From the NCBI GenBank assembly GCA_030151255.1, contig JASLED010000093.1, positions 1-46,195 of the forward strand: a DNA stretch of 46,195 nucleotides, read 5' to 3'. The DNA comes from Flavobacterium sp. Its GTDB lineage: Bacteria > Bacteroidota > Bacteroidia > Flavobacteriales > Flavobacteriaceae. Shown piece after piece: positions 17,989 to 27,016 of this stretch (the first letter of the stretch is position 1; the number at the start of each line of letters is the position of its first letter). The translations under genes were made by a program, and so were the position numbers. Under the pieces are notes generated by a model, which ran no database searches, was not told where the DNA came from, and was given only the letters and a program-made list of their open reading frames with translations.

Positions 17989-19353
17989 ATGGTAGACAAA
18001 TTCATTGTAGGGAGTGAAGAATGGTGTTCTTTCTCAACATTAAATATTCCAGCTATTAAAGCTCGTGTAGATTCAGGAGCAAAAACCTCTGCGTTACATG
18101 CTGTAAACATTATTCCCTTTGAAAAAAATGGAGAAAAATGGGTGAAGTTTGACGTAAATCCATTGCAAAACAACGGTAAAACAATTATTCATTGTGAAGC
18201 AAAAGTTGTAGATAAAAGAATTGTAAAAAGCTCTAGTGGCTCTAGAGAATCTAGATATGTAATTAAAACAGATATCGTAATCGGAGAAACTGCATGGGAT
18301 ATTGAAATTACATTAACCAACAGAGATTCGATGGGATATCGTATGCTGATGGGTAGAGAAGCAATGGGCGGAAAAATTCTTGTTGACCCAGAAAAACACT
18401 TTCTACTAGGACAGCCAACACCAGAAAAATTAGATGAATATTATAGTAAACCAAAAGAAAAAAAGAGTGGTTTACGTATTGGATTATTAGCAAGTAATCC
18501 AGAATTATATAGCAATAAACGAATTATTGAAGCAGGAGAATTGAGAGGACATGAAATGCACTTCTTAAACCTAAAATATTGTTATATGAAACTTGATGCT
18601 ACTCAGCCAGAAATACATTATAGAGGCGGAAGAGTTTTAAATGATTTTGATGCTGTTATTCCTCGTATTCGTCCTAGCATGACTTATTATGGTTGTGCAT
18701 TAACACGTCATTTCGAATCATTAAAAGTGTATAGTTTAAACAATGCAGCTGCCATTGCACAATCTAGAGATAAATTATTTTCACTTCAATTATTACTAAA
18801 TCACGGTATTGAAATTCCTACAACAGGTTTTGCTAATTCGCCATTAGACACAAATGATTTAATAAAAATGGTTGGAGGAAGCCCGTTAATTGTAAAATTA
18901 TTAGAAGGAACTCAAGGAAAAGGTGTTGTACTTGCCGAAACCAAAAAAGCAGCAGAAAGCGTTATCAATGCATTTAAAAGTTTAAATGCAAACATTCTAG
19001 TTCAAGAGTTTATTAAAGAAGCTAATGGAAAAGATATTCGTTGTTTTGTAGTTGATGGCAAAGTTGTTGCTGCAATACAACGTGAGGCAGTTCCTGGAGA
19101 GTTTAGAGCTAATATTCACCTAGGCGGAACGGCATCTGTAATAAAAGTAACACCAGAAGAAAAGAAAATTGCTATTAGAGCAGCAAAAGCAATGAACTTA
19201 AAAGTAGCTGGAGTAGATATTATTCGCTCTTCTAAAGGTCCGTTATTACTAGAAGTAAATTCATCTCCTGGATTAGAAGGAATTGAAGGAGCAACAAATA
19301 AAGATATTGCTTCAGAAATGATTAAAGCAATTGAAAAGCAAGTAAAATGGTAA
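17989..19353 (+). CDS. rimK: RimK-type ATP-grasp ligase fused to an N-terminal retropepsin-like zinc-protease domain
   Basis: A 454-aa two-domain protein. Residues 1 to about 140 resemble the ATP-dependent zinc protease/RimB-like family, with IPAIKARVDSGAKTSALHA carrying the D-S-G of retropepsin folds. Residues from about 155 to the end are an ATP-grasp ligase of the RimK family (LRIGLLASNPELYSNKRIIE, a lid segment IVKLLEGTQGKGVVLAE, and the metal-binding end LLLEVNSSPGLEGIEGATN). RimK adds glutamates to the C-terminus of ribosomal protein S6. In gammaproteobacteria rimK and rimB are separate genes; here they are joined. The substrate in this organism is unproven. A LETM1-related gene follows 35 nt downstream, probably in one transcript. 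Confidence 0.88.
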   Translation: MVDKFIVGSEEWCSFSTLNIPAIKARVDSGAKTSALHAVNIIPFEKNGEKWVKFDVNPLQNNGKTIIHCEAKVVDKRIVKSSSGSRESRYVIKTDIVIGETAWDIEITLTNRDSMGYRMLMGREAMGGKILVDPEKHFLLGQPTPEKLDEYYSKPKEKKSGLRIGLLASNPELYSNKRIIEAGELRGHEMHFLNLKYCYMKLDATQPEIHYRGGRVLNDFDAVIPRIRPSMTYYGCALTRHFESLKVYSLNNAAAIAQSRDKLFSLQLLLNHGIEIPTTGFANSPLDTNDLIKMVGGSPLIVKLLEGTQGKGVVLAETKKAAESVINAFKSLNANILVQEFIKEANGKDIRCFVVDGKVVAAIQREAVPGEFRANIHLGGTASVIKVTPEEKKIAIRAAKAMNLKVAGVDIIRSSKGPLLLEVNSSPGLEGIEGATNKDIASEMIKAIEKQVKW

Positions 19354-19388
19354 AACATTTTATAAAAAATAATAAAATTTAAGATAAA

Positions 19389-20555
19389 ATGAACCCGTCA
19401 ACATCAGGTTGGATAAAAAAGTATTTTACCGAAGAGGAAAAATATTCTATTTTTCAGAGCAAATTTCCTGATAATTCTTGGAAAAAAGTCAGAGAAATTG
19501 GTTTTACTTATGGTATTATAGATACTGCTAAACTGCCTGATATTTACTTGGGTTTTAATTATTCTCAGGAAGAGCTTTACAAAATTACGTACTTACAACT
19601 TCTACAAAAATCTTATCAGGAAGATAGCTGCGATTTCAATTTTGAGCATTTTTTGCAAAAATTAATCACTTTTTACGAATTAATTATTCCTCATAAAAAG
19701 AAGCGTTTAAGCGCATTATTTCCTACACAAAATTCATACAGTAAGTTAGAAGAAATATTTACTGTGCGTTGGAAAGAGCATTTCTTTTCTCAATCAAAAA
19801 GCAATGAATTTGTTTTAAATTCTATTTTACTTTCTATTGATGTATTAGCTTTTGAAGCTTATTTAAATAGAAATATCAATCCTGTATTATACATTCAATA
19901 TTTACTTGAAAAATTAACGTCGTTAATTGTTTATTTTAAAGAAAGAAAAAAAGAAAAAAATGATGCTGATATTGAATTGATTACCTTTTTAAGTAAAACA
20001 ATTACAGAAGAATCTAATTCATACAACATAGGCGAACCTTCGTTGCTAGAAAACAATTTTATTGCCGATTTTATTATAGCTAACTCATGGAGTAATGATT
20101 CGAAAGAAATTGCATTGCACGATTTTTCTGCCTTGCCATTTAGTAAACTTGCTATTACAGATTTTGAATACAAAGAAAGTTGCAGATGCTTTTTGCTATT
20201 TGTAGAACAACAAAACTATGATTATCAATACTATCGATCAACTAATTTGTTTGGAAATATTGTAAAAAACTCAACAAGTTATATCGATTTATTATTGAGA
20301 AGAAACGTTGTAAGAATTCAGAAAGAATTTCAGAAAAACACAGTGTTGATGAAACTTGTTTTTGAATCTACAAAAAGAGATTTAACAAAAGAAGAAAAAA
20401 AGATGGTTAAAAAACAAACTTTAGAAATGATTAAAACCATCCCTTCTCTTGCTATATTTATTTTACCTGGCGGCTCATTGTTACTGCCAATTATTTTAAA
20501 ATTTATTCCTTCTTTATTACCGTCATCTTTTAACGAAAATAAAGAGGATATTTAA
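19389..20555 (+). CDS. LETM1-related protein
   Basis: A 388-aa protein resembling the family annotated in Flavobacteriaceae as LETM1-related biofilm-associated protein. The C-terminal part (about 320-388) has the recognisable feature: basic helices (ESTKRDLTKEEKKMVKKQT) followed by a hydrophobic Pro-Gly segment (IPSLAIFILPGGSLLLPIIL), like the membrane segment and ribosome-binding-like helices of LETM1. The N-terminal 300 residues are helical with no motif I recognise. It probably sits in a rimK operon. Its stop codon overlaps that of the convergent carbonic anhydrase gene in a shared TTAA. The biochemical role is unknown. Confidence 0.75.
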   Translation: MNPSTSGWIKKYFTEEEKYSIFQSKFPDNSWKKVREIGFTYGIIDTAKLPDIYLGFNYSQEELYKITYLQLLQKSYQEDSCDFNFEHFLQKLITFYELIIPHKKKRLSALFPTQNSYSKLEEIFTVRWKEHFFSQSKSNEFVLNSILLSIDVLAFEAYLNRNINPVLYIQYLLEKLTSLIVYFKERKKEKNDADIELITFLSKTITEESNSYNIGEPSLLENNFIADFIIANSWSNDSKEIALHDFSALPFSKLAITDFEYKESCRCFLLFVEQQNYDYQYYRSTNLFGNIVKNSTSYIDLLLRRNVVRIQKEFQKNTVLMKLVFESTKRDLTKEEKKMVKKQTLEMIKTIPSLAIFILPGGSLLLPIILKFIPSLLPSSFNENKEDI

Positions 20556-21202
20556 ATTTTTTTGAATCGCAATTGATATACCTCATCTAAATCTAGATTA
20601 CTGGTAACATTAACCTCTAAATCAGTTACATAGCCTGAATTTAAACCATAAACCCAACCATGAATACTCAATTCTTGCTTGTTGGCCCAAGCGGCTTGTA
20701 CAATAGAAGTTTTTGCTAAATCATATACTTGTTCTTGAACATTTAATTCTACAAAACGATTAAACCTTTGCGTTGAATCATCAATAGAATCTAGCTCAAC
20801 GTTATGCAAACGATAAACCGTTTTTATATGTCTAATCCAATTATCAATCAAACCATATGATTCATTTTTCATTGCTGCTTCTATTCCACCACAACCATAA
20901 TGCCCACAAACAATTATATTCGTTACTTTTAAAATATTTACAGCATAATCCAAAACGCTCAACATATTCATATCAGAATGAATAACCATATTAGCTATAT
21001 TTCTATGTACAAAAACATCACCTGGTTCTGCTCCAATAATTTCATTTGCTGGCACTCTGCTATCTGAGCAACCAATCCACAATACTGGTGGTGTTTGTTT
21101 ATGGCATAAACGCTTAAAATAATCTGGATTAATAGATAGTTTTTCTTCTACCCAAGCCTTATTATTTTCAAGTATTTTTTTGTAAAATTCGTTGTGTTTC
21201 AA
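20552..21202 (-). CDS. can: Beta-carbonic anhydrase (first of two)
   Basis: Interconverts CO2 and bicarbonate. It is 216 aa. All zinc ligands of the beta class are present: C45 and D47 in GCSDSRVPANE, and H101 and C104 in CGHYGCGG. The Asp-Arg dyad (D47/R49) is present, as in active enzymes. It matches the Can/plant-type clade. The start is TTG (21200-21202), since no in-frame ATG or GTG fits and MKHNEFYKKILENNKAWVEE matches the family N-terminus. It lies 14 nt after the stop of the second carbonic anhydrase on the same strand, so co-transcription is likely. Confidence 0.93.
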   Translation of the reverse strand: MKHNEFYKKILENNKAWVEEKLSINPDYFKRLCHKQTPPVLWIGCSDSRVPANEIIGAEPGDVFVHRNIANMVIHSDMNMLSVLDYAVNILKVTNIIVCGHYGCGGIEAAMKNESYGLIDNWIRHIKTVYRLHNVELDSIDDSTQRFNRFVELNVQEQVYDLAKTSIVQAAWANKQELSIHGWVYGLNSGYVTDLEVNVTSNLDLDEVYQLRFKKI

Positions 21203-21216
21203 AACTTTGCTTCTAA

Positions 21217-21855
21217 TTATTCTACAAACATTTCTTTTATAAAATCAACCTCACCTGTTTCAACTTTATAAAATGCTCCTGCAATACCAATTTCACCTTG
21301 TGTAAACATTTCGCGCAGTACATCGCTTTTATTTAATAGATGATCTATTGTGTATTCTACATTGTGTAAAGCTACAGTATCTACTCCTTCTTTTGATGTT
21401 ACATCTAAGTCAGGAAATTGTTTTTTTACATTTTCTACTGATGGTTTTACTTTTGCTAACAAATCCGTCAAATGTCCTAATTTCACATCTTTACATGCTC
21501 CTGTAATTGCACCACAATGTGAATGACCTAAAACCACAATTAACTTTGAACCTGCCAATTTACACGCAAATTCCATAGAACCAATAATATCATCATTAAT
21601 AACATTACCGGCAATTCTTGCACTAAAAATATCACCTAAACCTTGGTCAAAAATTAATTCTGCCGAAGTTCTACTATCTATACAACTCAGAACAATTGCA
21701 AACGGAAATTGACTTGCTTTTGTTTCGTTTACCTGCTCTAATAAATTAGAGTGCATTTTTAAATTTTCAACAAATCGGTTATTTCCTTCTTTTAATATAT
21801 CTAAAGCCATTTGAGGCGTTAACGACTTTTGATCCTCTATGTTGTGTAGTCTCAT
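21217..21855 (-). CDS. Beta-carbonic anhydrase-family protein (second of two)
   Basis: A 212-aa paralogue, clearly diverged from its neighbour. It has the beta-class ligands C58 and D60 in LSCIDSRTSAEL, and H111 and C114 in GHSHCGAITGA. It belongs to the subgroup whose N-terminus reads LTPQMALDILKEGNNRF, often found beside SulP bicarbonate/sulfate transporters; no transporter is present here. It is first in a two-gene unit with the can-like gene. A TACATTTG box lies 29 nt before its ATG (21853-21855). Confidence 0.92.
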   Translation of the reverse strand: MRLHNIEDQKSLTPQMALDILKEGNNRFVENLKMHSNLLEQVNETKASQFPFAIVLSCIDSRTSAELIFDQGLGDIFSARIAGNVINDDIIGSMEFACKLAGSKLIVVLGHSHCGAITGACKDVKLGHLTDLLAKVKPSVENVKKQFPDLDVTSKEGVDTVALHNVEYTIDHLLNKSDVLREMFTQGEIGIAGAFYKVETGEVDFIKEMFVE

Positions 21856-21884
21856 GCTTAAGTATCATTTATTAATTTCGGTAA

Positions 21885-21892
21885 CAAATGTA
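21885..21892 (-). promoter_or_regulatory. -7 promoter box of the carbonic anhydrase pair
   Basis: TACATTTG on the minus strand is a perfect TAnnTTTG. No TTG was found at the expected -33 position. Confidence 0.45.
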
Positions 21893-22133
21893 ATTAAAAA
21901 CCCCTCCTTAGCTATGAAAAAAATAAAATATTCCTCAAATTTTACCAATTTGCAAAATATATAACATATTTTAAAAAATGTTATTAGCTTGTTAATACCA
22001 TTAGAAGACATTCTACTAACACTTTTAAAGCAATAGTATAAAATTGACATTTTCTTAAAAATGAGGCTTTTTTTGTCCAAAAAGTACAGTAAAATATAGA
22101 TTTAAAGTATGATTATCTGTAACTGATAAAAAC

Positions 22134-22164
22134 AAAAAAAGAGGTTTATTCAACCTCTTTTTTT
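22134..22164. terminator. Terminator after the CarboxypepD-reg-like gene
   Basis: A 13-bp stem (AAAAAAAGAGGTT with AACCTCTTTTTTT) and a TATTC loop lie 3 nt beyond the stop of the minus-strand gene ending at 22168. The A/T runs make it symmetric. Confidence 0.9.
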
Positions 22165-22167
22165 GTT

Positions 22168-22908
22168 TTATTGTTTTATAAAATGTAAAAACTCATCGTA
22201 ATGTTGTGCTAAAAACAACTGATAATCTTCCGTTTGTGTTACTTTTACTTTGTCTGTACCTGGCTGGGTTACCAAAAACAAAACAAAAGCATCTACTTGG
22301 TCTTCAGGAATAGCTAAATTTTTAATTAATAAATTTTTAGGATATTGCTCATAAAAAGAAGCCATATTGTTTTGAATTTTTTCATATTCAATAAGTTGCT
22401 TATCTCTTTTTCTTTTACCTGAAAAACGATTTATAATTGCATCAATGCTTATTCCTAATCCTAAATTACCTGTAGCAGAAAATAGTTGATTATCTGCATT
22501 ATATCTTTTTTCAGCTGGAGTTAATTTTTTAATTTCTCCAAAATTAAATTCATTACTTCCAAAATCTTTTTTTACAATTACAATTTCATCCAAACTTTGG
22601 CCTGGTTTTACCAAAGTTGTTGTAATTCGTTTATTTACTACATCTTGAGAATCTATAATATATAGCATAGTTGCGCTGTAATCACTAGAAAAACGAATTG
22701 TATCTTGTTGTTGAACGTTGATTAAGAAATATCCTGTCTGATCTGTTGTTGTGGTTTCTTTATTTCTTTTATTTTCAACTTTAACAGGAATAATATTTCC
22801 GTTATACAAACGAACTCTTCCGTCAATTAAAGTTTCTTTTTGTTGTCCGTAAGACATCGCTCCAACCAATAGAGCAAAAGTACTTATTGCAATTTTAAAG
22901 TAGTGCAT
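22168..22908 (-). CDS. Secreted protein with carboxypeptidase-regulatory-like domain
   Basis: A 246-aa protein with a signal peptide (MHYFKIAISTFALLVGAMSY, then GQQ). The next roughly 90 residues (TLIDGRVRLYNGNIIPVKVE ... TTTTDQTGYFLINVQQQDTI) read as a carboxypeptidase-regulatory-like beta-sandwich, and a VKPGQSLDEIVI segment follows, as at the base of TonB-dependent transporters. The C-terminal 130 residues are charged and helical. No beta-barrel is present. It is probably periplasmic or outer-membrane associated. The role is unknown. It has a TAAATTTG promoter box and a strong terminator, so it is monocistronic. Confidence 0.8.
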   Translation of the reverse strand: MHYFKIAISTFALLVGAMSYGQQKETLIDGRVRLYNGNIIPVKVENKRNKETTTTDQTGYFLINVQQQDTIRFSSDYSATMLYIIDSQDVVNKRITTTLVKPGQSLDEIVIVKKDFGSNEFNFGEIKKLTPAEKRYNADNQLFSATGNLGLGISIDAIINRFSGKRKRDKQLIEYEKIQNNMASFYEQYPKNLLIKNLAIPEDQVDAFVLFLVTQPGTDKVKVTQTEDYQLFLAQHYDEFLHFIKQ

Positions 22909-22930
22909 GTTGCATTTTTTTGTTAAAGCT

Positions 22931-22938
22931 CAAATTTA
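22931..22938 (-). promoter_or_regulatory. -7 promoter box of the CarboxypepD-reg-like gene
   Basis: TAAATTTG on the minus strand matches TAnnTTTG, 22 nt before the ATG. A TTTG lies 15 nt further upstream, a short but plausible -33 element. Confidence 0.5.
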
Positions 22939-23009
22939 GATTAAAAAATAAAACAAACCTAAACTCTATGTAGATTATTAATTATTATCAGTATACTTTT
23001 TTTGTTATT

Positions 23010-24161
23010 TTACGCTTTGCTCCAAAGCAATAAATACTGCTGTGCAATTTTTTTTGCTTCATGATTTTGAGCAACAAAAGCCTGTGCTTGCGTACCTATT
23101 TGTTTTCTTTGTATTGGATGATGAATTAAATAAACCAGTTGATCTACCAAATAATCAACATCTGGTTTAGCTTCTATACAAACTTCATTAGATTGAAGCT
23201 TAAAATATGTCAAAAAATGAGTTGAAGCTCCTGTAAAAACAACTTGTCCTCTTGCCATTGCTTCCAATGCATTATAACCTTGATCGTTAGAAAAAACCTG
23301 ATCCAATACAATATCTGCTTGCTGTTGTAAGTGTTGATAATTTACATATGGCAATTGTTCTGCAATTATAATTTCAACTTTTTCTGGATAAAGCTGAACT
23401 ACTTTTTTCAGTGCTTGTTCAAAAAAAACAATTCCTTTTTGATGATAATTCCCTCTGCTTATCCCTAAAAATATCGATATTTTTTCTGAGGATTCTTTCT
23501 TCTCTAAAACCTTTTCCGATTTAATAATAACAGGATGAGGAATTAATCCTTTGTATTTTGGATGATGCTGATTAGGTAAAACATAATCCCAATCGCTAGC
23601 AATAATTCCACAACAATGCGCTGCAATTACTTTATGTAAGCTAATTACACCTTTTTTTTGATATTCAAAAACATAATCATACAAAGGCTTTAAATCAGGT
23701 TTTTCGAAATATGGCGTAAGTAATGACTTTTCATTGTTGTTTTTTATTAAATATTGTAGTCCAAGTACATCAATTCCGCAAGACAAAAGAAAGGATTTTT
23801 CATTTTGGCGAAACAATTGTTTTACCAATCGTTTTTCCCAAAAAGGTAGCGTTTGAATGGCTCTATCGTTTATAAATTGAATAACATCAAAACCTTTTAA
23901 ATCAGCAACTATTTTTTGCATTCGATAACCTTTCTCTAATTCTGCAATATCCCAGCCAAAAAGTTTATGAATCCCTTTTCTAAAAAACATTCCAAATTTG
24001 GTCATTGCCCATTTTGGACGAATAGAATAATCTACAGCGTAATTTTTAAACTTATCGCCATCGCCAACAATTTTCACTTCCGTTACAGAAGGATGTTGTA
24101 AAAGCCCATGCTTTAATGCAGAATGTAAACCACTGTAATCTCCTATTAAAAGTATTCTCAT
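23010..24161 (-). CDS. GT4-like glycosyltransferase
   Basis: A 383-aa GT-B-fold enzyme. The N-terminus MRILLIGDYSGLHSALKHGL is a typical acceptor-domain start, and the C-terminal nucleotide-sugar half contains ISIFLGISRGNYHQKG and DQVFSNDQGYNALEAMARGQ, where the E of the usual EALA-type motif is retained. Substrate cannot be read. It belongs to the glycan locus that continues to 28113, but it is transcribed away from its divergent neighbour, with only 23 bp between the starts. Confidence 0.85.
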   Translation of the reverse strand: MRILLIGDYSGLHSALKHGLLQHPSVTEVKIVGDGDKFKNYAVDYSIRPKWAMTKFGMFFRKGIHKLFGWDIAELEKGYRMQKIVADLKGFDVIQFINDRAIQTLPFWEKRLVKQLFRQNEKSFLLSCGIDVLGLQYLIKNNNEKSLLTPYFEKPDLKPLYDYVFEYQKKGVISLHKVIAAHCCGIIASDWDYVLPNQHHPKYKGLIPHPVIIKSEKVLEKKESSEKISIFLGISRGNYHQKGIVFFEQALKKVVQLYPEKVEIIIAEQLPYVNYQHLQQQADIVLDQVFSNDQGYNALEAMARGQVVFTGASTHFLTYFKLQSNEVCIEAKPDVDYLVDQLVYLIHHPIQRKQIGTQAQAFVAQNHEAKKIAQQYLLLWSKA

Positions 24162-24184
24162 TATATTAGCACTGATTTATTCAA

Positions 24185-25312
24185 ATGTACGTTTATCTTT
24201 CTATGTCGCAAAAGAAATTAAAAATAGCAATACTTGGTGATACACTTGCAAACGGTGGCGCAGAAAGAATTCACAGCACATTATCGCTCTATTTTTTTAA
24301 ACAAAATATTATTGTTTATAATATCATAAACCTAAACGATATTACCTATCCATATGGCGGAAATCTAATAAATCTAGGTGTTTATCTAAAAAATGGACAG
24401 AATGTAAAAGCAAAAATTCAACGTTTTATTGCTCTTATTTCTATTTTAAAACAAGAAAAATTCGATTTTATTCTCGATTTCAGAACAAGATCCAAACCTT
24501 TTACAGAAAGTATTCTTAATGCCTTTGTTTTTAAATCTAATTATATCCCAACAATTCATAGTTCAAATTTAAATTGGTATTTAACTGATAACAAAAAAGT
24601 TGGAGCAAAAATTTACAGAAACAAAAAAGCTATTATTAGCGTAAGCAACGCTATTACTGAAACAATAAAAGAACAATATAATTACAAAAACGTTCAAACA
24701 ATTTATAATCCGATTGATATTTTGGCAATCGAAAAAAGTGCTTCGGAGGAAATACAAATTTTGCAAAAACCTTATATTGTTGCTTGTGGCAATATGAATT
24801 CAGATATAAAACAATTTGATCGATTGATTGATTGTTATATACAAAGCAATTTACCTCAACAAAATATTCATTTGATTATTATAGGAGAAGGAACGCAGAA
24901 AAAAAAGCTACAAGAATATGTAAAACAACAAAATCATGATGATTTTATTCATTTAATTGGTCATCAGAATAATCCATATCCTTTTTTTAAAAAAGCTAAA
25001 TTCTTTGTACTTAGCAGTCGTTTAGAAGGATTTCCTACTGTTTTATTAGAGGCATTGGCTTGCGGCATTCCAGCGGTAAGTTTTAACTGCCCCACAGGTC
25101 CTTCCGAAATAATTGAAAATTATAAAAATGGAATTTTAGTTCCAGCACAAGATTTTTACCAATTAACACAAACAATGAATCAATTGACAAATGATGTAAA
25201 TTTATTAAATGAATTAACATTGAATACAAAGAAAAGTATCGAACGTTTTTCTATTGATGAAATTGGAAAAGAGTGGTTAAAGCTATTTAGCGATATATCA
25301 TCAAAATCTTAA
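24185..25312 (+). CDS. GT4-family glycosyltransferase
   Basis: A 375-aa GT-B glycosyltransferase. LGDTLANGGAERI is the family-4 donor/acceptor loop, and FVLSSRLEGFPTVLLEALAC with GIPAVSFNCPTGPSEII is the diagnostic E(x7)E region of the nucleotide-sugar site. The annotated ATG gives MYVYLSMSQKKLK; the ATG at 24203 (MSQKKLKIAIL) fits homologues as well and would leave a wider gap to the divergent neighbour. It is the only plus-strand gene in the glycan locus. Its stop overlaps that of the FdtA-like gene by 4 nt (TTAA). Confidence 0.9.
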   Translation: MYVYLSMSQKKLKIAILGDTLANGGAERIHSTLSLYFFKQNIIVYNIINLNDITYPYGGNLINLGVYLKNGQNVKAKIQRFIALISILKQEKFDFILDFRTRSKPFTESILNAFVFKSNYIPTIHSSNLNWYLTDNKKVGAKIYRNKKAIISVSNAITETIKEQYNYKNVQTIYNPIDILAIEKSASEEIQILQKPYIVACGNMNSDIKQFDRLIDCYIQSNLPQQNIHLIIIGEGTQKKKLQEYVKQQNHDDFIHLIGHQNNPYPFFKKAKFFVLSSRLEGFPTVLLEALACGIPAVSFNCPTGPSEIIENYKNGILVPAQDFYQLTQTMNQLTNDVNLLNELTLNTKKSIERFSIDEIGKEWLKLFSDISSKS

Positions 25313-25722
25313 TTGTTTTTTATATTTAAAAACGCTTGATAATCTCTAATATAATCTGCTTCGTTATAAGCTCCTGAATTAACTGCTAAACAAACTGTTT
25401 GTTCATCTTTAAAAATCAAATCACTCCAAATTCCAGGCTGTAATATTAAACCTTGCGTTGGATGTATAAGCTTTACAGTTGTTTCTGTAACTCCATCCTT
25501 TAACACCACTTCAATCGAGCCATTTAAAGCAAATAAAACAGTAGTTTGTTCTTTATGTGCATGTCCTCCTCTATTTTTTCCTTGTGGCACTCCATAAATA
25601 AAAAACAAACGAGCAATAGCAAAAGGCAAAATATCATTTTCTAAAACAGCCAAATGACCGCGTTCATCGCTCATTTGAGGTAAAGTAATTATTTTACAAT
25701 CCAACACATTGTATCGACTCAT
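25309..25722 (-). CDS. fdtA: dTDP-6-deoxy-hexose 3,4-ketoisomerase (FdtA/QdtA/WxcM-like)
   Basis: A 137-aa single cupin domain. Family residues are visible: DERGHLAVLE near the N-terminus, LFFIYGVP, and the histidine pair H54/H56 in NRGGHAHKEQ, which act in ketone migration in FdtA. It would convert dTDP-4-keto-6-deoxyglucose to a 3-keto isomer. Whether the product has the galacto (FdtA) or gluco (QdtA) configuration cannot be read. It is last in a tight three-gene unit after the flippase and aminotransferase (1-nt spacing), and the aminotransferase is the expected next enzyme. Confidence 0.85.
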   Translation of the reverse strand: MSRYNVLDCKIITLPQMSDERGHLAVLENDILPFAIARLFFIYGVPQGKNRGGHAHKEQTTVLFALNGSIEVVLKDGVTETTVKLIHPTQGLILQPGIWSDLIFKDEQTVCLAVNSGAYNEADYIRDYQAFLNIKNN

Positions 25723-25723
25723 T

Positions 25724-27016
25724 TTAATTTTTGCTTTTTATTTTTATTCGGCTAAAATACCAAGAAAAATACACAACTAAAACTAAAGCATAAACTATAT
25801 AAGCAAATGCATAAGCCTTTGTAGCGCCTTCAACACCAAATGTGGCAATCCATTTTTGTGCAAAAAAATAAAAAGTAGCAAAAAACAATGTTTCTGTAAA
25901 CAAATAAGCTATAACCAAACGTTGTGTAAAAAACAATAAGCCAAAAATTAGCGCAAATGATTTAATAGCATCACCAATTAATTGCCATAACATATAATTG
26001 CTCATTGGCAAAAAACTATCGTTAAGCACTAAAGAAATAATCTGATTTTTGATAATATAAAGCAATAATAATCCCAATACAAAAAGTGGCAAAATTTGTA
26101 TCAAATATTGTTTTATCCATTTTTTTTTGTTAGCTATTTCTTCTGCAGCAGATAATTTTGGCAAAAAATAAGTGAACACTAACGTAGTGATAAACAACAT
26201 ATAGATACCGGAAATACGTTGAATTCCTTCCCAATATCCAGCTTCGTTCCAACCAACTTTTTTTACGATAATTTGACGAATCCACAAAAACACCAATGGA
26301 CTTATTACTGCGGTATACAACGTCATTAAAGAATAAGAAAACAACGGTTTTATCAATGGTAAATGAAAAGGTTCCCGTTTTAATTTTAAATCTTTTCTAA
26401 CCCAATAATAACTTACAAAAAACAACAACGCTGGACTTACACAAATACTTATCAAAGCGCCATGCAAATGATAATAATAAACTAAAAAAACAGATAATGC
26501 TAAACCAGCAATGTTGCCAATTATATTGAGATAAATTAATTTTTTAAATTGCTCCAAACCAGTTAAAAAAGCTATAAAAACTCCATTTACAACTTGAAGC
26601 GGAAATGTAAAAGCAATAACAATAAACAACGATGACATTGCCAACGAATTATCAAACAAATAAGTATTTAAGCTAGTTCTAAAACAAATAATTCCAATTG
26701 AAAAAAGCAGTAAAATCAACAACATAAAACTCAATAACATATTGATAAAACGTTGAATTTGTGCTTTATCATGTTTATGTGTTGCTACAAACTGAACAAT
26801 TCCGTTGCTGAAACCAAAAGAAGAAAAAGCGTCTAATGAGGCTAATGCGTTGCGAAGATTTCCCATAATTGCCATGCCTGATGCACCTAAAAAAAAGGCT
26901 AGCAATTTTGCTGAACCTAATGCAGTGAGCAAACGTACAGTAATTCCTATCGAATTAAGAAATGTAATTGCTACAACTTCTTGCTTTTTAAACAAATTCC
27001 ACCAGTGCTTCAACAT
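25724..27016 (-). CDS. Wzx/WzxE-like lipid-linked oligosaccharide flippase
   Basis: A 430-aa polytopic membrane protein of the MOP superfamily with about a dozen hydrophobic segments, beginning VVAITFLNSIGITVRLLTAL and GASGMAIMGNLRNALASLDA, which resembles O-antigen translocases of the WzxE type. It would move an undecaprenyl-linked glycan across the inner membrane. It overlaps the aminotransferase stop by one base (TAATG) and is followed by fdtA after one base. It is the middle gene of the operon. Confidence 0.88.
   Translation of the reverse strand: MLKHWWNLFKKQEVVAITFLNSIGITVRLLTALGSAKLLAFFLGASGMAIMGNLRNALASLDAFSSFGFSNGIVQFVATHKHDKAQIQRFINMLLSFMLLILLLFSIGIICFRTSLNTYLFDNSLAMSSLFIVIAFTFPLQVVNGVFIAFLTGLEQFKKLIYLNIIGNIAGLALSVFLVYYYHLHGALISICVSPALLFFVSYYWVRKDLKLKREPFHLPLIKPLFSYSLMTLYTAVISPLVFLWIRQIIVKKVGWNEAGYWEGIQRISGIYMLFITTLVFTYFLPKLSAAEEIANKKKWIKQYLIQILPLFVLGLLLLYIIKNQIISLVLNDSFLPMSNYMLWQLIGDAIKSFALIFGLLFFTQRLVIAYLFTETLFFATFYFFAQKWIATFGVEGATKAYAFAYIVYALVLVVYFSWYFSRIKIKSKN

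Larger units (their letters stand above)
21856..22167. other. 312-bp intergenic region upstream of the carbonic anhydrases
   Basis: It contains the promoter box of the carbonic anhydrase pair (21885-21892) and a terminator (22134-22164). A 71-codon minus-strand frame (21865-22080) has no recognisable protein and overlaps the promoter box, so I do not call it a gene. Confidence 0.6.

Noticed and set aside
21865..22080. 71-codon minus-strand frame upstream of the carbonic anhydrases
   Set aside because: It has a Lys/Phe/Ile-rich translation with no family resemblance, and it covers the TACATTTG promoter box.
24185..24202. Six extra N-terminal codons of the plus-strand GT4 gene
   Set aside because: Not rejected outright; both ATGs are possible, so the longer form was kept and the alternative noted.
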